NCBI RefSeq assembly: GCF_018130545.1
Contig: NZ_JAFCKF010000007.1
Location: 186,001-250,000 of the forward strand
Length of the DNA: 64,000 bases
Reading direction: 5' to 3'
Source of the DNA: Bradyrhizobium tropiciagri
Lineage (GTDB): Bacteria > Pseudomonadota > Alphaproteobacteria > Rhizobiales > Xanthobacteraceae
Both the position numbers and the translations under genes were made by a program. Shown one piece after another: positions 8,192-17,409 of the stretch (its first letter is position 1; each line of letters starts with the position of its first letter). A model generated the notes under the pieces. It saw nothing but the letters and a program-made list of their open reading frames with translations. It had not been told where the DNA came from and ran no database searches.

Positions 8192-9409
8192 CTAGTTTTC
8201 CGCGCGCGCCTGCATGATGGGGCCGAATAGCTTCCACTCGCCGCGTTGAAGGCGCATGAGCTGCAATTGCTCGAGGGGATAGAAATCCGTCGGGCTCGTA
8301 TTGACCTTGATTCCAGGCAACAGGAGGCTCAGCTCGACATCCTTCATGCTCGCGGCCTGCTTCATCAAATTGGCTCGCGTGAGATTGTCACCGCACTGTT
8401 TGAGCACCTTGACGAGATTCTCGGAGATGAAATAGCCATAGATTGCCAAGCTATTGCTCTGGTCGCTGCCGGGAAGATACTTATCCATGAAAGCGGAATA
8501 GGCTCGCATGGCGGGATCATCCTTCCATTTTGAATCGTTGAAATCCTTCGCATACGACGCGGATATCACGCCCTCTGCATTATCAAGTCCTGCCGGCTTC
8601 ATCACTGAGCCGACGGATGAGGAAACCTTGCTGACGATTTGAACGGGCTTCCAATTCATCTCCGCGATCTTCCTGATCGCTTGCGCTGCGGCTTTGGGCA
8701 GACTGAAATTGACGAATACGTCAGCGCCGGCTGATCTGATTTTCACGACGTGCGAGTCGATCGTCGGCTCCGCCAGCTCGTAAGAGATCTCAGCGACGAT
8801 CATCGATTGCTTCGCGTTGAGGCCCTCCTTAAGCCCTTGTAGCAATTCCTTACCCACATCATCGTTTTGATAGAGAATTCCAACCTTGGCGTTTGGATGT
8901 TCGCTGAGGATGTAATCCGCAAAGATTCGTCCCTCGGTAAGGAAATTCGTCTGATGTCCCATGCTCCATGGGAAGCTTCTGTAGTCTCCGAATTTCGCAC
9001 TCCCCGAGCTTACGAAGATTTGGGGTATCTGCTTGGTGTTCAGGTATTTCCGAACAGCTAAGCTGGGAGCCGTACCGAGGCCGCTGAAAATGGCCAATAC
9101 TCCGTCGCTTTCGACGAGCTTTCGAGTTTGCTCGACGGTCTTCGGAGGGCTGTAGGCGTCGTCATAGGTGATGAAATTAATCTTGCGCCCGTTCACGCCG
9201 CCTTGCTCGTTGATCATCTGGAAGTAGGCTTCTTCAACTTTTCCGACGATCCCATAGGCCGACGCCGGACCGCTGTATGGATTGGTATTGCCAATCTTGA
9301 TCTCTGTATCGGAGGCGCCCTCGTCGTAGACCCCGCCGGCCATCGCGGACGTTGTCACGGCCCACGCCGTCATTGCAGTCGCAAATGCGGACCAAAGTGT
9401 TCTCGCCAT
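8192..9409 (-). CDS. ABC transporter substrate-binding protein, branched-chain amino-acid type (Peripla_BP_6)
   Basis: Periplasmic receptor of the LivK-like family, about 405 residues. The ATG at 9409 follows a GAGGAGGACAG ribosome site and gives a Sec signal ending near TTSAMAGG. The mature N-terminus carries the motif DTEIKIGNTNPYSGPASAYG, typical of a Hyphomicrobiales subgroup often linked to organic acid or aromatic uptake. Later family features are VNGRKINFITYDDAYSPPKT and VGILYQNDDVGK. It resembles the proteins at 53.8 and 55.1 kb in this window. No LivHMGF permease or ATPase genes accompany it, so it must share a transporter encoded elsewhere or act in sensing. Confidence 0.9.
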   Translation of the reverse strand: MARTLWSAFATAMTAWAVTTSAMAGGVYDEGASDTEIKIGNTNPYSGPASAYGIVGKVEEAYFQMINEQGGVNGRKINFITYDDAYSPPKTVEQTRKLVESDGVLAIFSGLGTAPSLAVRKYLNTKQIPQIFVSSGSAKFGDYRSFPWSMGHQTNFLTEGRIFADYILSEHPNAKVGILYQNDDVGKELLQGLKEGLNAKQSMIVAEISYELAEPTIDSHVVKIRSAGADVFVNFSLPKAAAQAIRKIAEMNWKPVQIVSKVSSSVGSVMKPAGLDNAEGVISASYAKDFNDSKWKDDPAMRAYSAFMDKYLPGSDQSNSLAIYGYFISENLVKVLKQCGDNLTRANLMKQAASMKDVELSLLLPGIKVNTSPTDFYPLEQLQLMRLQRGEWKLFGPIMQARAEN

Positions 9410-9771
9410 TGCTGTCCTCCTCAAAAGCTGCTTGCCCTCTCAGGCCGTTATGTCATCAATCTTCCGCTTTCGTTGCCGTGAGCTTTCAAGGGAGCGCGCG
9501 CCAAGTCATGCCAGTGCAACGCGCAAGGCAGTCAATTCCGCGATAAAGGGAGGAAAGCCGGGCTGACTAAAATTCGGACGTCAGCAGTTCATCTCGCGGC
9601 CACTGATGTGTGCCGCAAGCATCCTCTCTGTCGTTTCCTCATCAAACCCTAAAACTTTTTGATTGCGTTCAAGTTAGCTCGCACTTAATTAGTTGGTCAA
9701 CTAAAAAATAACATCCTGCGGACCGGCGATCTGCACTTGCGCCGTCTATCGTAGATTCTGGGGTCGAGATT
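9410..9771. promoter_or_regulatory. Divergent intergenic region with a 16-base palindrome
   Basis: A 362-base region between the leftward binding protein and rightward panB. The one clear element is the palindrome at 9689-9704, with arms TTAGTTG and CAACTAA around GT. Its core TTGGTCAA resembles GntR/FadR- or TetR-type operators. No matching regulator is adjacent. It sits about 70 bases before the panB start. Confidence 0.5.
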
Positions 9772-10602
9772 ATGAGCGCTAGTGTCAATATCCGGCGTAC
9801 CACCACGCGCGATATCCGCTCTCGGAAGCAGGGCGAAGTCATCGTTGCTTTAACCGCCTACACGACGCCGATAGCCAAGTTGCTCGACCCGCATTGCGAT
9901 TTGCTGCTCGTCGGCGATTCACTCGGCATGGTGATGTACGGCATGGAAACAACGCTTGGCGTCACCTTGGATATGATGATCGCGCACGGTGCTGCTGTGA
10001 TGCGAGGCGCGCGACGGGCATGCGTAATTGTTGATATGCCTTTCGGTTCATATCAGGAGAGCCCAGAGCAGGCGTTTCGCAACGCGGCGCGCATTATGGC
10101 TGAGACAGGCGCAAGCGGCATCAAAATCGAAGGTGGCACCGAGATGGCGGAAACCGTGGCCTTCCTGAGCCAGCGCGGCATTCCGGTTTTGGGCCATGTT
10201 GGACTTATGCCGCAATCCGTAAACGTCGCCGGAGGCTTTCGCGCTGCCGGAATTTCTGAGATCGAAGCAGCGCGCGTTTTGGCGGATGCACGTGCGATAG
10301 CCGACGCGAGCGCATTTGCGATTGTGATCGAAGGAACAGTAGAACCCGTCGTACGAGAAATCACCGAAGCTGTCGATGTGCCGACCATTGGTATTGGAGC
10401 TTCGCCCACGTGCAACGGCCAGATTCTCGTAACCGACGATCTATTGGGCCTTTTCAGCGATTTCACGCCGCGTTTCGTCAAGCGCTATGCAGAACTTGGA
10501 GACGATATTTCGAAAGCAGCCGCATCCTATGCTGCCGACGTCAAAGCCCGTCGGTTTCCGGAAGCGAAGCACTGCTTCCATCGGAAGGCCGTCACCTCGT
10601 AG
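9772..10602 (+). CDS. panB: 3-methyl-2-oxobutanoate hydroxymethyltransferase
   Basis: Ketopantoate hydroxymethyltransferase, the first committed step to pantothenate: it transfers a hydroxymethyl group from methylene-tetrahydrofolate to 2-oxoisovalerate. The 276 residues match the family length. The TIM-barrel signatures are present: [15 protein letters not shown] near the start, [14 protein letters not shown] with the metal-binding Asp, [20 protein letters not shown], and [15 protein letters not shown]. The late motif [21 protein letters not shown] is also diagnostic. The next pathway gene here, panC, lies 9 kb away on the other strand, with a chemoreceptor region and IS630 between, so the usual panBC operon is split. 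Confidence 0.95.
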   Translation: MSASVNIRRTTTRDIRSRKQGEVIVALTAYTTPIAKLLDPHCDLLLVGDSLGMVMYGMETTLGVTLDMMIAHGAAVMRGARRACVIVDMPFGSYQESPEQAFRNAARIMAETGASGIKIEGGTEMAETVAFLSQRGIPVLGHVGLMPQSVNVAGGFRAAGISEIEAARVLADARAIADASAFAIVIEGTVEPVVREITEAVDVPTIGIGASPTCNGQILVTDDLLGLFSDFTPRFVKRYAELGDDISKAAASYAADVKARRFPEAKHCFHRKAVTS

Positions 10603-10617
10603 CCAGTAGAGCCTGAG

Positions 10618-10640
10618 GGGCCGAACTTCGCTTTCGGCCC
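10618..10640 (+). terminator. Hairpin downstream of panB
   Basis: Eight-base arms GGGCCGAA and TTCGGCCC around a 7-base loop, 15 bases after the panB stop. No T run follows, so termination would be weak or factor-assisted. Confidence 0.45.
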
Positions 10641-10981
10641 GCAGCCCGGCTCGATTTACAGGTCATCCCCCGGGTGCCCTCCGATTACCTCCAACGCAAC
10701 CAGTCTGAAGTATGGTGAAGATGCAGGCCTCACGTCCGGCTTGAGCCTGAAGTGGCGATTACCGGCATATTGCATGTCACCGCGGATGGTCATCGGCCGC
10801 TTGCGCTGGCGCTCAAAATCATGCGGGCCTCCGAGGTTGAGGTCTCCGTAAACGTGAGAATCCAATTGACAAACAGCAACCTGAACTTGAATCATCCATT
10901 CACTACATGTTTTCTTGTAACCTTCAAATTGCGCGGCTTTTTGCGGTGATTTGAACACATGCATTTTCATTGGAGAATTCC
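10641..10981. other. Intergenic region before the haloperoxidase gene
   Basis: About 340 bases with no recognisable gene. Short frames exist on both strands but show no family features. It should contain the promoter of the haloperoxidase-like gene. The region near 10880-10950 is AT-richer than its surroundings, as expected of a promoter. Confidence 0.35.
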
Positions 10982-12787
10982 ATGCTTAGCGTGCACAAGG
11001 TTCGCCTCCTCGGGGCAACTGTCTTTTCGATCATTTCACTCACCTCTATTGCTGCGGCGCAGTCCTCACTGTCCGATGACCAGCGCAAGTCGCTCGCCGA
11101 CGTTTACCGGCTTGACCCTGCTCGCGCGGCCAAGAGCCAGGCTACCCAGAAAGAACTCGATTTTCTCCTGGAGGCGCAGACCAAACGCACTGCGTTGCCA
11201 GGATCAACGCCCGATGCATACAAGCAATATCTCCAAAACGATCCGGGCATAAAGGCGATGAAATCCCAGGCTCCTGAATTGGGGGCCCTGCTGCTGTGGA
11301 ATCTGCATTCCCTGGACATGACCGCCATTGACCACACATTGTTGGCAAGCCCCGACCAGAACGGCCATGAACAGTTTGGTCCGCACCGTACCAGCCGCGC
11401 CCTGGCTATGGTGCACCTTGCGATGTTCGAGGCGGTCAATGCCGTGTTCGACAAGTACGAGAGCTACCATGACCTCCAGGACAAAATCGTCGCAGAACTC
11501 AAGAAAACGTATCCCGACATAACGCGGGCGAAGCTCACGTCAACCTCTGTCCACGTCGACACCGCGATAACGCAAGCGGCGCATGACGTGATGATTGCCC
11601 TCTACCCGCGCAAAGCGGATTTTGCCGACCTCGCCCAATCATTTTCCTTCCAGAGTTTCGGCATTGGCACGGACCCGACCAAGTTCGATGCTATCCATAA
11701 GCTTGGCTACGACCTGGGGAAGGCCGCTGCCAAAGCGGTTCTCGATGACCGCGGATATGACGAGGCTGCTACGAAGAACACAAAGATCTCGACATTCAGC
11801 GACGGCTCGTCAGAGCCTGAGCCGAATGCCAGTCAGTTCCCCGCCGGCGACGCGACTCGCTGGCAGCCCGAGCCCTTCCATCCACTCAATGGCCTTGCTC
11901 TAGGTGGCAACTGGATGCATGTGCGGCCGTTCGTCATTCGTGCGGCCGACTCCTTCCGGCCAAGCAAGGAACCGAGCAAGACCTCCGCACAGTTCATCAA
12001 TGCCTACAAGGACGTGAAAAAGAATGGCGGAGACTCGCGACCGAATCTTGCACCGCCACGCTATACGACGCCGACATCCCGCTCCAACGTCCAAACCGTG
12101 GTCGGAAATTTCTGGGCCTACGACGGCACCGCGCTTCTTTGCGCCCCACCCCGGCTCTACAACGAGGTCACAACCTCAATCGCGCTGCACGAAAAGCCGG
12201 TTAAGAAGGTCGCAGACATGGCGAGGCTCCTGGTCCTGGTGAACGTCGCAATGGCCGATGCCGGAATCTCAGCCTGGGACGCCAAGTACGCCTTTCGGCT
12301 TGCCCGCCCGATTACCTACATCCGTGCGGTCGCAGCAGACCGCAGCCAGGAAGGTGCCGCTGATCAACATTGGACTCCGCTCGGCGCTCCGGTCTCGAAC
12401 GGTGCCACCGATGGCCGTAATCTGACCCCGCCATTCCCAGCGTTCCCCTCCGGCCACGCGGTGTTTGGTGGCGCGCTATTCCAGGCGTTGCGCGCATACT
12501 GGGGGACGAATGCCAGCAACGAGCGGTTTGATTTCATCTCGGACGAATACAACGGCCGTAACTACGGCCCAGGTGACACGACACCGCGCCCTCTGATCAG
12601 AAAGACATTTAAGTCGTTTGCCGATGCAGAGAAGGAGAACGGGCGGAGCCGCATCTACCTCGGCATCCATTGGCAGTTTGACGCTGATATTGGGATCGCA
12701 ATGGGTAATCAGATTGCGACCCATGTTTACTACAACGCATTCCAGCCGAAGCAGATTCTCGCTGCGGCGAACAACGGTGGAACCTAA
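10982..12787 (+). CDS. Exported vanadium-dependent haloperoxidase-like protein (PAP2 superfamily)
   Basis: A protein of about 601 residues with an N-terminal Sec signal (hydrophobic run ending SIAAAQSS). The start ATG 10982 has GGAGA just upstream; the ATG at 10970 overlaps that site and is less likely. The C-terminal half carries the vanadate/phosphate-binding residues in the right order: KYAFRLARPITYIR (Lys439, Arg446, counted from 10970), FPAFPSGHAVFGG (Ser-Gly-His 494-496) and GRSRIYLGIHW (Arg561, His567). Vanadium haloperoxidases use H2O2 to oxidise halides; some relatives are acid phosphatases. Export to the periplasm fits a role outside the cytoplasm. A strong terminator follows, so it is probably monocistronic. 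Confidence 0.85.
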   Translation: MLSVHKVRLLGATVFSIISLTSIAAAQSSLSDDQRKSLADVYRLDPARAAKSQATQKELDFLLEAQTKRTALPGSTPDAYKQYLQNDPGIKAMKSQAPELGALLLWNLHSLDMTAIDHTLLASPDQNGHEQFGPHRTSRALAMVHLAMFEAVNAVFDKYESYHDLQDKIVAELKKTYPDITRAKLTSTSVHVDTAITQAAHDVMIALYPRKADFADLAQSFSFQSFGIGTDPTKFDAIHKLGYDLGKAAAKAVLDDRGYDEAATKNTKISTFSDGSSEPEPNASQFPAGDATRWQPEPFHPLNGLALGGNWMHVRPFVIRAADSFRPSKEPSKTSAQFINAYKDVKKNGGDSRPNLAPPRYTTPTSRSNVQTVVGNFWAYDGTALLCAPPRLYNEVTTSIALHEKPVKKVADMARLLVLVNVAMADAGISAWDAKYAFRLARPITYIRAVAADRSQEGAADQHWTPLGAPVSNGATDGRNLTPPFPAFPSGHAVFGGALFQALRAYWGTNASNERFDFISDEYNGRNYGPGDTTPRPLIRKTFKSFADAEKENGRSRIYLGIHWQFDADIGIAMGNQIATHVYYNAFQPKQILAAANNGGT

Positions 12788-12852
12788 GCGCCCGCAAGGG
12801 TCAGCAGGCCACTCAGTCAGCGGATTGGGTTGATGGACGCTTGCGCAGCTAT

Positions 12853-12891
12853 TAGCGCAGGAGCATTGCTATGCTCCTGCGCTACATTTTC
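12853..12891 (+). terminator. Strong terminator after the haloperoxidase gene
   Basis: A perfect 14-base stem (12853-12866 with 12871-12884, arm TAGCGCAGGAGCAT) closes a TGCT loop and is followed by CATTTT. It lies 65 bases after the stop codon. Confidence 0.85.
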
Positions 12892-12955
12892 CGGCTATTC
12901 GGATTATTGTGTGAATTTCCCGACCATCTTCGGATTGTCGAAAAACGAATAACTC

Positions 12956-13528
12956 ATGAACATTGATCGCGGAGGAGGCCTGCGGCCGCCCTCCCTGCGC
13001 TGCCAGACGAGTTGCGAGCGCCGAGGGAACTCGTCCCGTTTCCCCGCGCCGACATCGAGGCCTGAGTTGTCTCACTCAATTGCACTTCGTGCCTCGCGCC
13101 AGGCGTCATTGATTCGTGCGAACCGGATCGACGAGCTCGACCTTGCGCATATCGCGGAGGAACTTGACGACGTGGGAAGCGAACTCTATCGCCGGCTTGA
13201 AAGCTCCTTCACGCTTCTGTTTGCCCACATGCTGAAATGGGATCACCAGCCCGAGCGTCGCTCCAGGCGTTGGGAGGCGACCATCCGGGAGCAGAGAAAG
13301 CGTGTCCTTAGATTGCTAGAGAAGAATCCTTCTCTGCGAGCGAAATTGGTCGAAGCCATGACCGAAGGTTACGAATACGGGCGGGACCGCGCCTCCGGAG
13401 AGACTGAGATGCCTCTGGAAAGCTTCCCTGAAAAGTCGCAATGCACTTGGTACAATGCCATTGAGCGCGAATTCCGTCTTGGCGAGCCTGACTTATCGAG
13501 CAGCAGTGGCCCCGGCAAGACCCGATAG
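12956..13528 (+). CDS. DUF29 family protein with a doubtful N-terminus
   Basis: A protein of unknown function in the DUF29 family. From about residue 50 it matches well: LIRANRIDELDLAHIAEEL, then HMLKWDHQPERRSRRWEATI and REQRKRVLRLLEKNPSLR. Family members are about 150 residues and begin shortly before the LIRxxR segment with a DFxAWA-like motif. Here that motif is missing in frame, and the first 45 residues (Arg-, Pro- and Ser-rich) look non-coding. A partial match (HFVPRAR) appears in another frame near 13085-13105, suggesting a frameshift near 13105. The true start is therefore uncertain and the gene may be inactive. Confidence 0.6.
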   Translation: MNIDRGGGLRPPSLRCQTSCERRGNSSRFPAPTSRPELSHSIALRASRQASLIRANRIDELDLAHIAEELDDVGSELYRRLESSFTLLFAHMLKWDHQPERRSRRWEATIREQRKRVLRLLEKNPSLRAKLVEAMTEGYEYGRDRASGETEMPLESFPEKSQCTWYNAIEREFRLGEPDLSSSSGPGKTR

Positions 13529-13539
13529 AGGGTGCCGGC

Positions 13540-13796
13540 GGACGAGTCCGAGATGGTCAATCCTCGTTTCCGGATTCTACACGAAAATCCGAATAGCCCA
13601 TTTTCCTTACGCGCAATAGCTGACGCAGGTGTCGGAGGGCGTTCGCACCAAGGCAGACCTGGGTTCGCGCTGCCCTTTCGCCTCCCCCAGGCCAACCCGC
13701 CTTGCCCCGGCCCTGCCGGGCTTGCGGCGCGCAAGAGGGCCAACTTCAGTGTGACGGTCGCCAACCAGTCCAACTTCCGTTGGCCGTGAACTAAAC
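13540..13796. other. Unidentified GC-rich segment at a chemoreceptor breakpoint
   Basis: This stretch lies between the DUF29 gene and the point (about 13797) where chemoreceptor homology stops. All frames are open over much of it but none gives a recognisable protein. It may be the edge of a degenerate mobile or repeated element that truncated the receptor. Confidence 0.3.
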
Positions 13797-14883
13797 GCCT
13801 CGTTCGCCTCGCCGACCGCCCGTTCGGTCAGGCCCGCTGAATGGCTCGCCTGCTGCCCAATCTCATTGATCGACGAGACCAGCTCCTCGGCGGCCGAGGC
13901 TACCGTCTGCACACTTGTGGTCGAGCTCTTCTCTGCTTCCGCTGCGTGTGCCACTCGCTCGCCGGCCTTTGCCGATTTGTCGGTCATCGCACGAGCTCGC
14001 GCCTCCATAACTTGAGGGGCGCCGTTCAATTCATCTGCAACGTGCTTGACCTTCGACTCCAATGAACTAGCCAGCGCTAGCAGAGTCTGGCTCCGCTCGG
14101 CCTCTGCCCGGGCCTTGGCCTCTTCCTGTTCCAAGCGGCGCATCTCCAGCGTGTTACGCTTGAACACATGCACCGTCGCCGCCATGCGTCCTATTTCGTC
14201 GGTCCGCGCCATCTCCTTGATTTCCTCGTCGAGATGTCCGTCCGCCAGCCTGCGCATGCGGCTGGCGGACGAGTTCAGCGGCCGTGTGATCGATATGCTA
14301 ATGGCGATAGTGATGAGCAGCGCGACCAGCAACGCAAGGCCGGTGATGAGCGCAGTACGAATCGCCTGTGTGCGGAACTCCTCATCTAAGTCGTCGATAT
14401 AGACGGATGTCCCGAGGAACAGATCGAGCCCAGGCACGCCCTCGTAATACGCCATTTTGCGGACAGCGTCGGACTGTCCCGGCCGGGGCCAGAGATAAAT
14501 GATGACGCCCTTGTCGTTCTTCTTCACGCCCTCGATCAATTCGGCGAAGATCTTTCGTCCGTCCGGGCTGGTCGTTCCAAGAAGATTCTTACCTTCGAGC
14601 TTCGTATTTCCGGCGTTCGAGATCGACACTCCGTCCATGCCGTAGGCATACGTGTAATCCATCGCCTCGCCGAAGCGGGCGACATGGAGCATGTCGCGAA
14701 GGGTGCTGACCGCCTGCTCGTGGCTGATCTGCCCGGCCTCGACCTGACCAGTTGCAGAGCCTGCCCCTTAGCGGCGTTGTTGACCGACCGGAGCACGGTG
14801 ACCCGATCGTCCATGAGCTGTCGATAATCGTTTCGCAGGGTGACCCCACCAACCGAGATCTGCAGCAACGCCGAGGCCGCCAC
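13797..14883 (-). pseudogene. Methyl-accepting chemotaxis protein, broken at both ends and frameshifted
   Basis: Remains of a membrane chemoreceptor. In order it holds a small cache-type sensor (MDYTYAYGMDGVSI, GTTSPDGRKIFAELI), a membrane helix (ALITGLALLVALLITIAIS), a HAMP linker (SRMRRLADGHLDEEIKEM) and the start of the signalling domain (AAEELVSSINEIGQQ). Homology ends at GEANEA near 13797, before the conserved hairpin tip, so no signalling to CheA is possible. Near 14741-14749 a 5-base tandem duplication (GACCTGACC on the plus strand) shifts the frame; removing it joins ALQLV to EAGQISHEQA. The first membrane helix is also truncated upstream of 14883. Confidence 0.85.
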
Positions 14884-14932
14884 GGATTGTTAGGTGCGAA
14901 TGGCAGGATTTCTCTTCAAGATAGAGTACCCG

Positions 14933-15265
14933 TCAGTATTTGCGATGATGCAGCGTGGCAGGTCGGCTCTGTTGGTCGTCGGCGAAACGATGCACTTTCT
15001 CCGCGATCTGCAGCAAAGTCACGCACCAGGCATCCGCATTGTTGACTAGGCGCTGGATGTCCGCCCGCTCCGGCACCATCGCTCCGAGCTGCGCGCAATA
15101 CTGACGGACCTTTTCGACATCAATCCGAACACTGTCGAGGAGCCCATTGCGATGCTCCGACAGCTCTTCGAAATTGTCGCAGACCGCCTGCAATCGCGCG
15201 GCAGTAGCTTTCATGTCGGAAACTGGTATCGGCGCGATTTTGGCCACGTCATTCTCACTATGCAT
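14933..15265 (-). CDS. Small helical protein following a chemoreceptor gene
   Basis: A 110-residue, probably all-helical soluble protein (VSDMKATAARLQAVCDNFEE, then LVNNADAWCVTLLQIAEKVH). It begins three bases after the stop codon of the intact chemoreceptor gene on the same strand, so translational coupling is likely. I do not recognise the family and see no membrane segment or catalytic motif. Its position suggests a role with the receptor, for example as a structural partner, but that is inference from spacing only. Confidence 0.55.
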   Translation of the reverse strand: MHSENDVAKIAPIPVSDMKATAARLQAVCDNFEELSEHRNGLLDSVRIDVEKVRQYCAQLGAMVPERADIQRLVNNADAWCVTLLQIAEKVHRFADDQQSRPATLHHRKY

Positions 15266-15268
15266 CGA

Positions 15269-16942
15269 TCAGGCCGCGCGAACGGAGCCGAGGAAATTGC
15301 GGACCTCGGCGCGCAGGCTTTCCGCCTGCCTCGCCAGCTCCGTTGAGGCGGCCAGCACCTGAGCGGCTCCGGCGCCGGTCTGCTCGGCGATCCGAGCCAC
15401 TCCGGAGATATTCGCGGTCACTTCGCCGGTGCCGGCCGACACTTGCGATAGCGAACCGACGATTGCCCCAGTGGCGGCGGTCTGCTGCTCGACTGCGGAA
15501 GCGATGGCTGAGGCCGCATCGTTGATCTGTCCGACGGTACCGGTGATGCCACCAATCGCCTGAGCCGCCTTGTCGGTCGAGGCCTGGATGGCAGCAATCT
15601 TCGCTGTGATTTCGGTGGTCGCTTTGGCCGTCTGGTCGGCAAGTTGCTTAACCTCGGCTGCGACCACGGCGAAGCCTCTTCCGGCCTCACCGGCGCGTGC
15701 TGCCTCGATCGTGGCGTTGAGAGCAAGTAGGTTTGTTTGCGCGGCCAATGTCGAGATCGTGTCCACGATATCGCCGATGCTGCCAGCAACCATGGTCAAC
15801 TCGGAGACCAGGCCAGCAGTGCTCTCGGCCTCGCGCACGGCGGCTCCGGACATGTTGGCGGAGCGTTCGACCTGACGGCCAATCTCCTGCACTGCCGCAC
15901 CTAATTCCCGTGCCGAGTCGACAACGACATTGACACTGGCCGCGGCCTCCTTCGCCGCCGCTGAGACGGAGGCCGATTGGCCCGAGGTCTCCTGTGCCGA
16001 CGACGTGAGCTGCGCCGCCGTCGCCTGCATTTCGGTGGCCGCCGAGGAAACCATGTCGACGACCCCTCCGACAGCCTGCTCGAAGCTACCGGCGAGATCG
16101 AACATCGCCTGCCTGCGTTCGTTGGCAGCCTGGGCTTCCTGCTCTCGGTCACGTGCTGATGCCGCGATTCGAAGAGCGTTCTCCTCGAACGCGCGCGCCA
16201 TGTCGCCCACCTCATCCGTGCGCTGTGTGCCGGACACTGTCGTGTCGGTGGCGCCGCGTGCGATCGCCTGCATCGCCACCGCCATGGCGCGGATCGGACG
16301 GGCAATCGTCAGCCAGGAAAACAGCGCGGAGCCTAACAAAGTGAGGACCGTCGCAACACCGAAAACCAATCCGATGATCGTGGCCCGGCTGATTGCGTCC
16401 GACGCGGCTTGGCGGGCCTCATCCGTAAAGTGCCGCGCATTGGTGAGCGATGCCGCGGTTGCCTTTTGCACCTGTTCGCGAATAGCCACGAGTTCGTTAA
16501 TCTGCGTCGCCAAAACCGTTTCATCCACTTGCCTCTTTCCCTGCTCGAATCTGATTAAGGCCAGCACTTTCAACGCGGTATCACCGTACCTGCCGAGGCC
16601 GGTCTGGATATCCCTCAGCACGTCCGGCTTGAGCGCAATATTGATCGGAATGCTCAGCCCATCCTGGCCCGAGGTCATCGCCGACCTGATTGCGGCGGTC
16701 GCTGCCTGAACCTTTTCAGAGCTTTCGGCGAGTCTGGTATCGGTTAGCGCAAGTCGTATTTCCATGAGGGCATGGTCGGCGTTTTGGATGCCGTTAAGAA
16801 TCGTCTGCTCGCGCCCGACGGCCGCAGTGGCTTCCGTGATGGTGAGGTTGCTAACCCATTGATTGGCGACCATCCCGAGAGCGAGTGCAATGCCCAACCC
16901 CGAAAACAGAGCGAGCTTCATCCCGATAGTCGTGCGCATCAT
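15269..16942 (-). CDS. Methyl-accepting chemotaxis protein
   Basis: Complete transmembrane chemoreceptor of about 557 residues. It has an N-terminal membrane helix ([20 protein letters not shown]), a helical ligand-binding region to about residue 190, a second helix ([20 protein letters not shown]), a HAMP domain ([18 protein letters not shown]) and a full signalling domain. The hairpin tip that contacts CheA and CheW is intact: [20 protein letters not shown] then [15 protein letters not shown]. The ATG at 16942 has GGGGA upstream; an ATG at 16963 has no such site. No CheB/CheR-tethering pentapeptide is seen at the C-terminus. No che genes are nearby, so it must feed a distant pathway. Confidence 0.93.
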   Translation of the reverse strand: MMRTTIGMKLALFSGLGIALALGMVANQWVSNLTITEATAAVGREQTILNGIQNADHALMEIRLALTDTRLAESSEKVQAATAAIRSAMTSGQDGLSIPINIALKPDVLRDIQTGLGRYGDTALKVLALIRFEQGKRQVDETVLATQINELVAIREQVQKATAASLTNARHFTDEARQAASDAISRATIIGLVFGVATVLTLLGSALFSWLTIARPIRAMAVAMQAIARGATDTTVSGTQRTDEVGDMARAFEENALRIAASARDREQEAQAANERRQAMFDLAGSFEQAVGGVVDMVSSAATEMQATAAQLTSSAQETSGQSASVSAAAKEAAASVNVVVDSARELGAAVQEIGRQVERSANMSGAAVREAESTAGLVSELTMVAGSIGDIVDTISTLAAQTNLLALNATIEAARAGEAGRGFAVVAAEVKQLADQTAKATTEITAKIAAIQASTDKAAQAIGGITGTVGQINDAASAIASAVEQQTAATGAIVGSLSQVSAGTGEVTANISGVARIAEQTGAGAAQVLAASTELARQAESLRAEVRNFLGSVRAA

Positions 16943-17409
16943 TTTAGTCCCCAAGAAAATCATCGTGCATGATCACCGGGAGATTCGTGCCGGATCACCG
17001 CTCGTTAAGTGGCAACTTTTCATCGCAGCGGTCTAAAGTTTTGTTAGTGATCGCGTCGCTTGGTAGGCGCGCGGTCCACGATTTTTAACAAGTTTTGTCC
17101 AGCCAAGATGCTTTAGCGTTTCCGACGTGCACCAAAAAGCAAATTTCGTTCTCTGGTGAGACAGAGGCTGAGGTCTGCACCCGTGGCTACTCTCGGCGCC
17201 GAAGCCCGAGCTTCCACCCTCGCGGGCGTTCCACGCGGTTTCCCGCCCCATTTTGGCCGCTGGCCTCCATTGCGTGCCGCAATGGGTGTGTCAGGGAGGA
17301 CGATCCGCCGCGTACGGCTGGCAATTGCACGCGGCTGCCGCCCCCGGAGGGTGAGTTGCGCTGCCTGGCCGTCGGTGCGTGGAACGAGTTCGATTGCTGG
17401 AAGGCACTA
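16943..17409. other. Receptor promoter region and IS630 left flank
   Basis: About 470 bases without a gene. The first 200 bases are AT-richer and should hold the chemoreceptor promoter. From about 17150 the sequence is GC-rich, open in several frames and unrecognised. It does not continue the ParD-like gene found on the other side of the IS, so insertion was accompanied or preceded by a deletion. Confidence 0.4.

Noticed and set aside
10656-10970. Minus-strand 104-residue open frame between panB and the haloperoxidase gene
   Set aside because: No family motif is visible. It occupies the expected promoter of the haloperoxidase gene, with no supporting ribosome site that I can defend.
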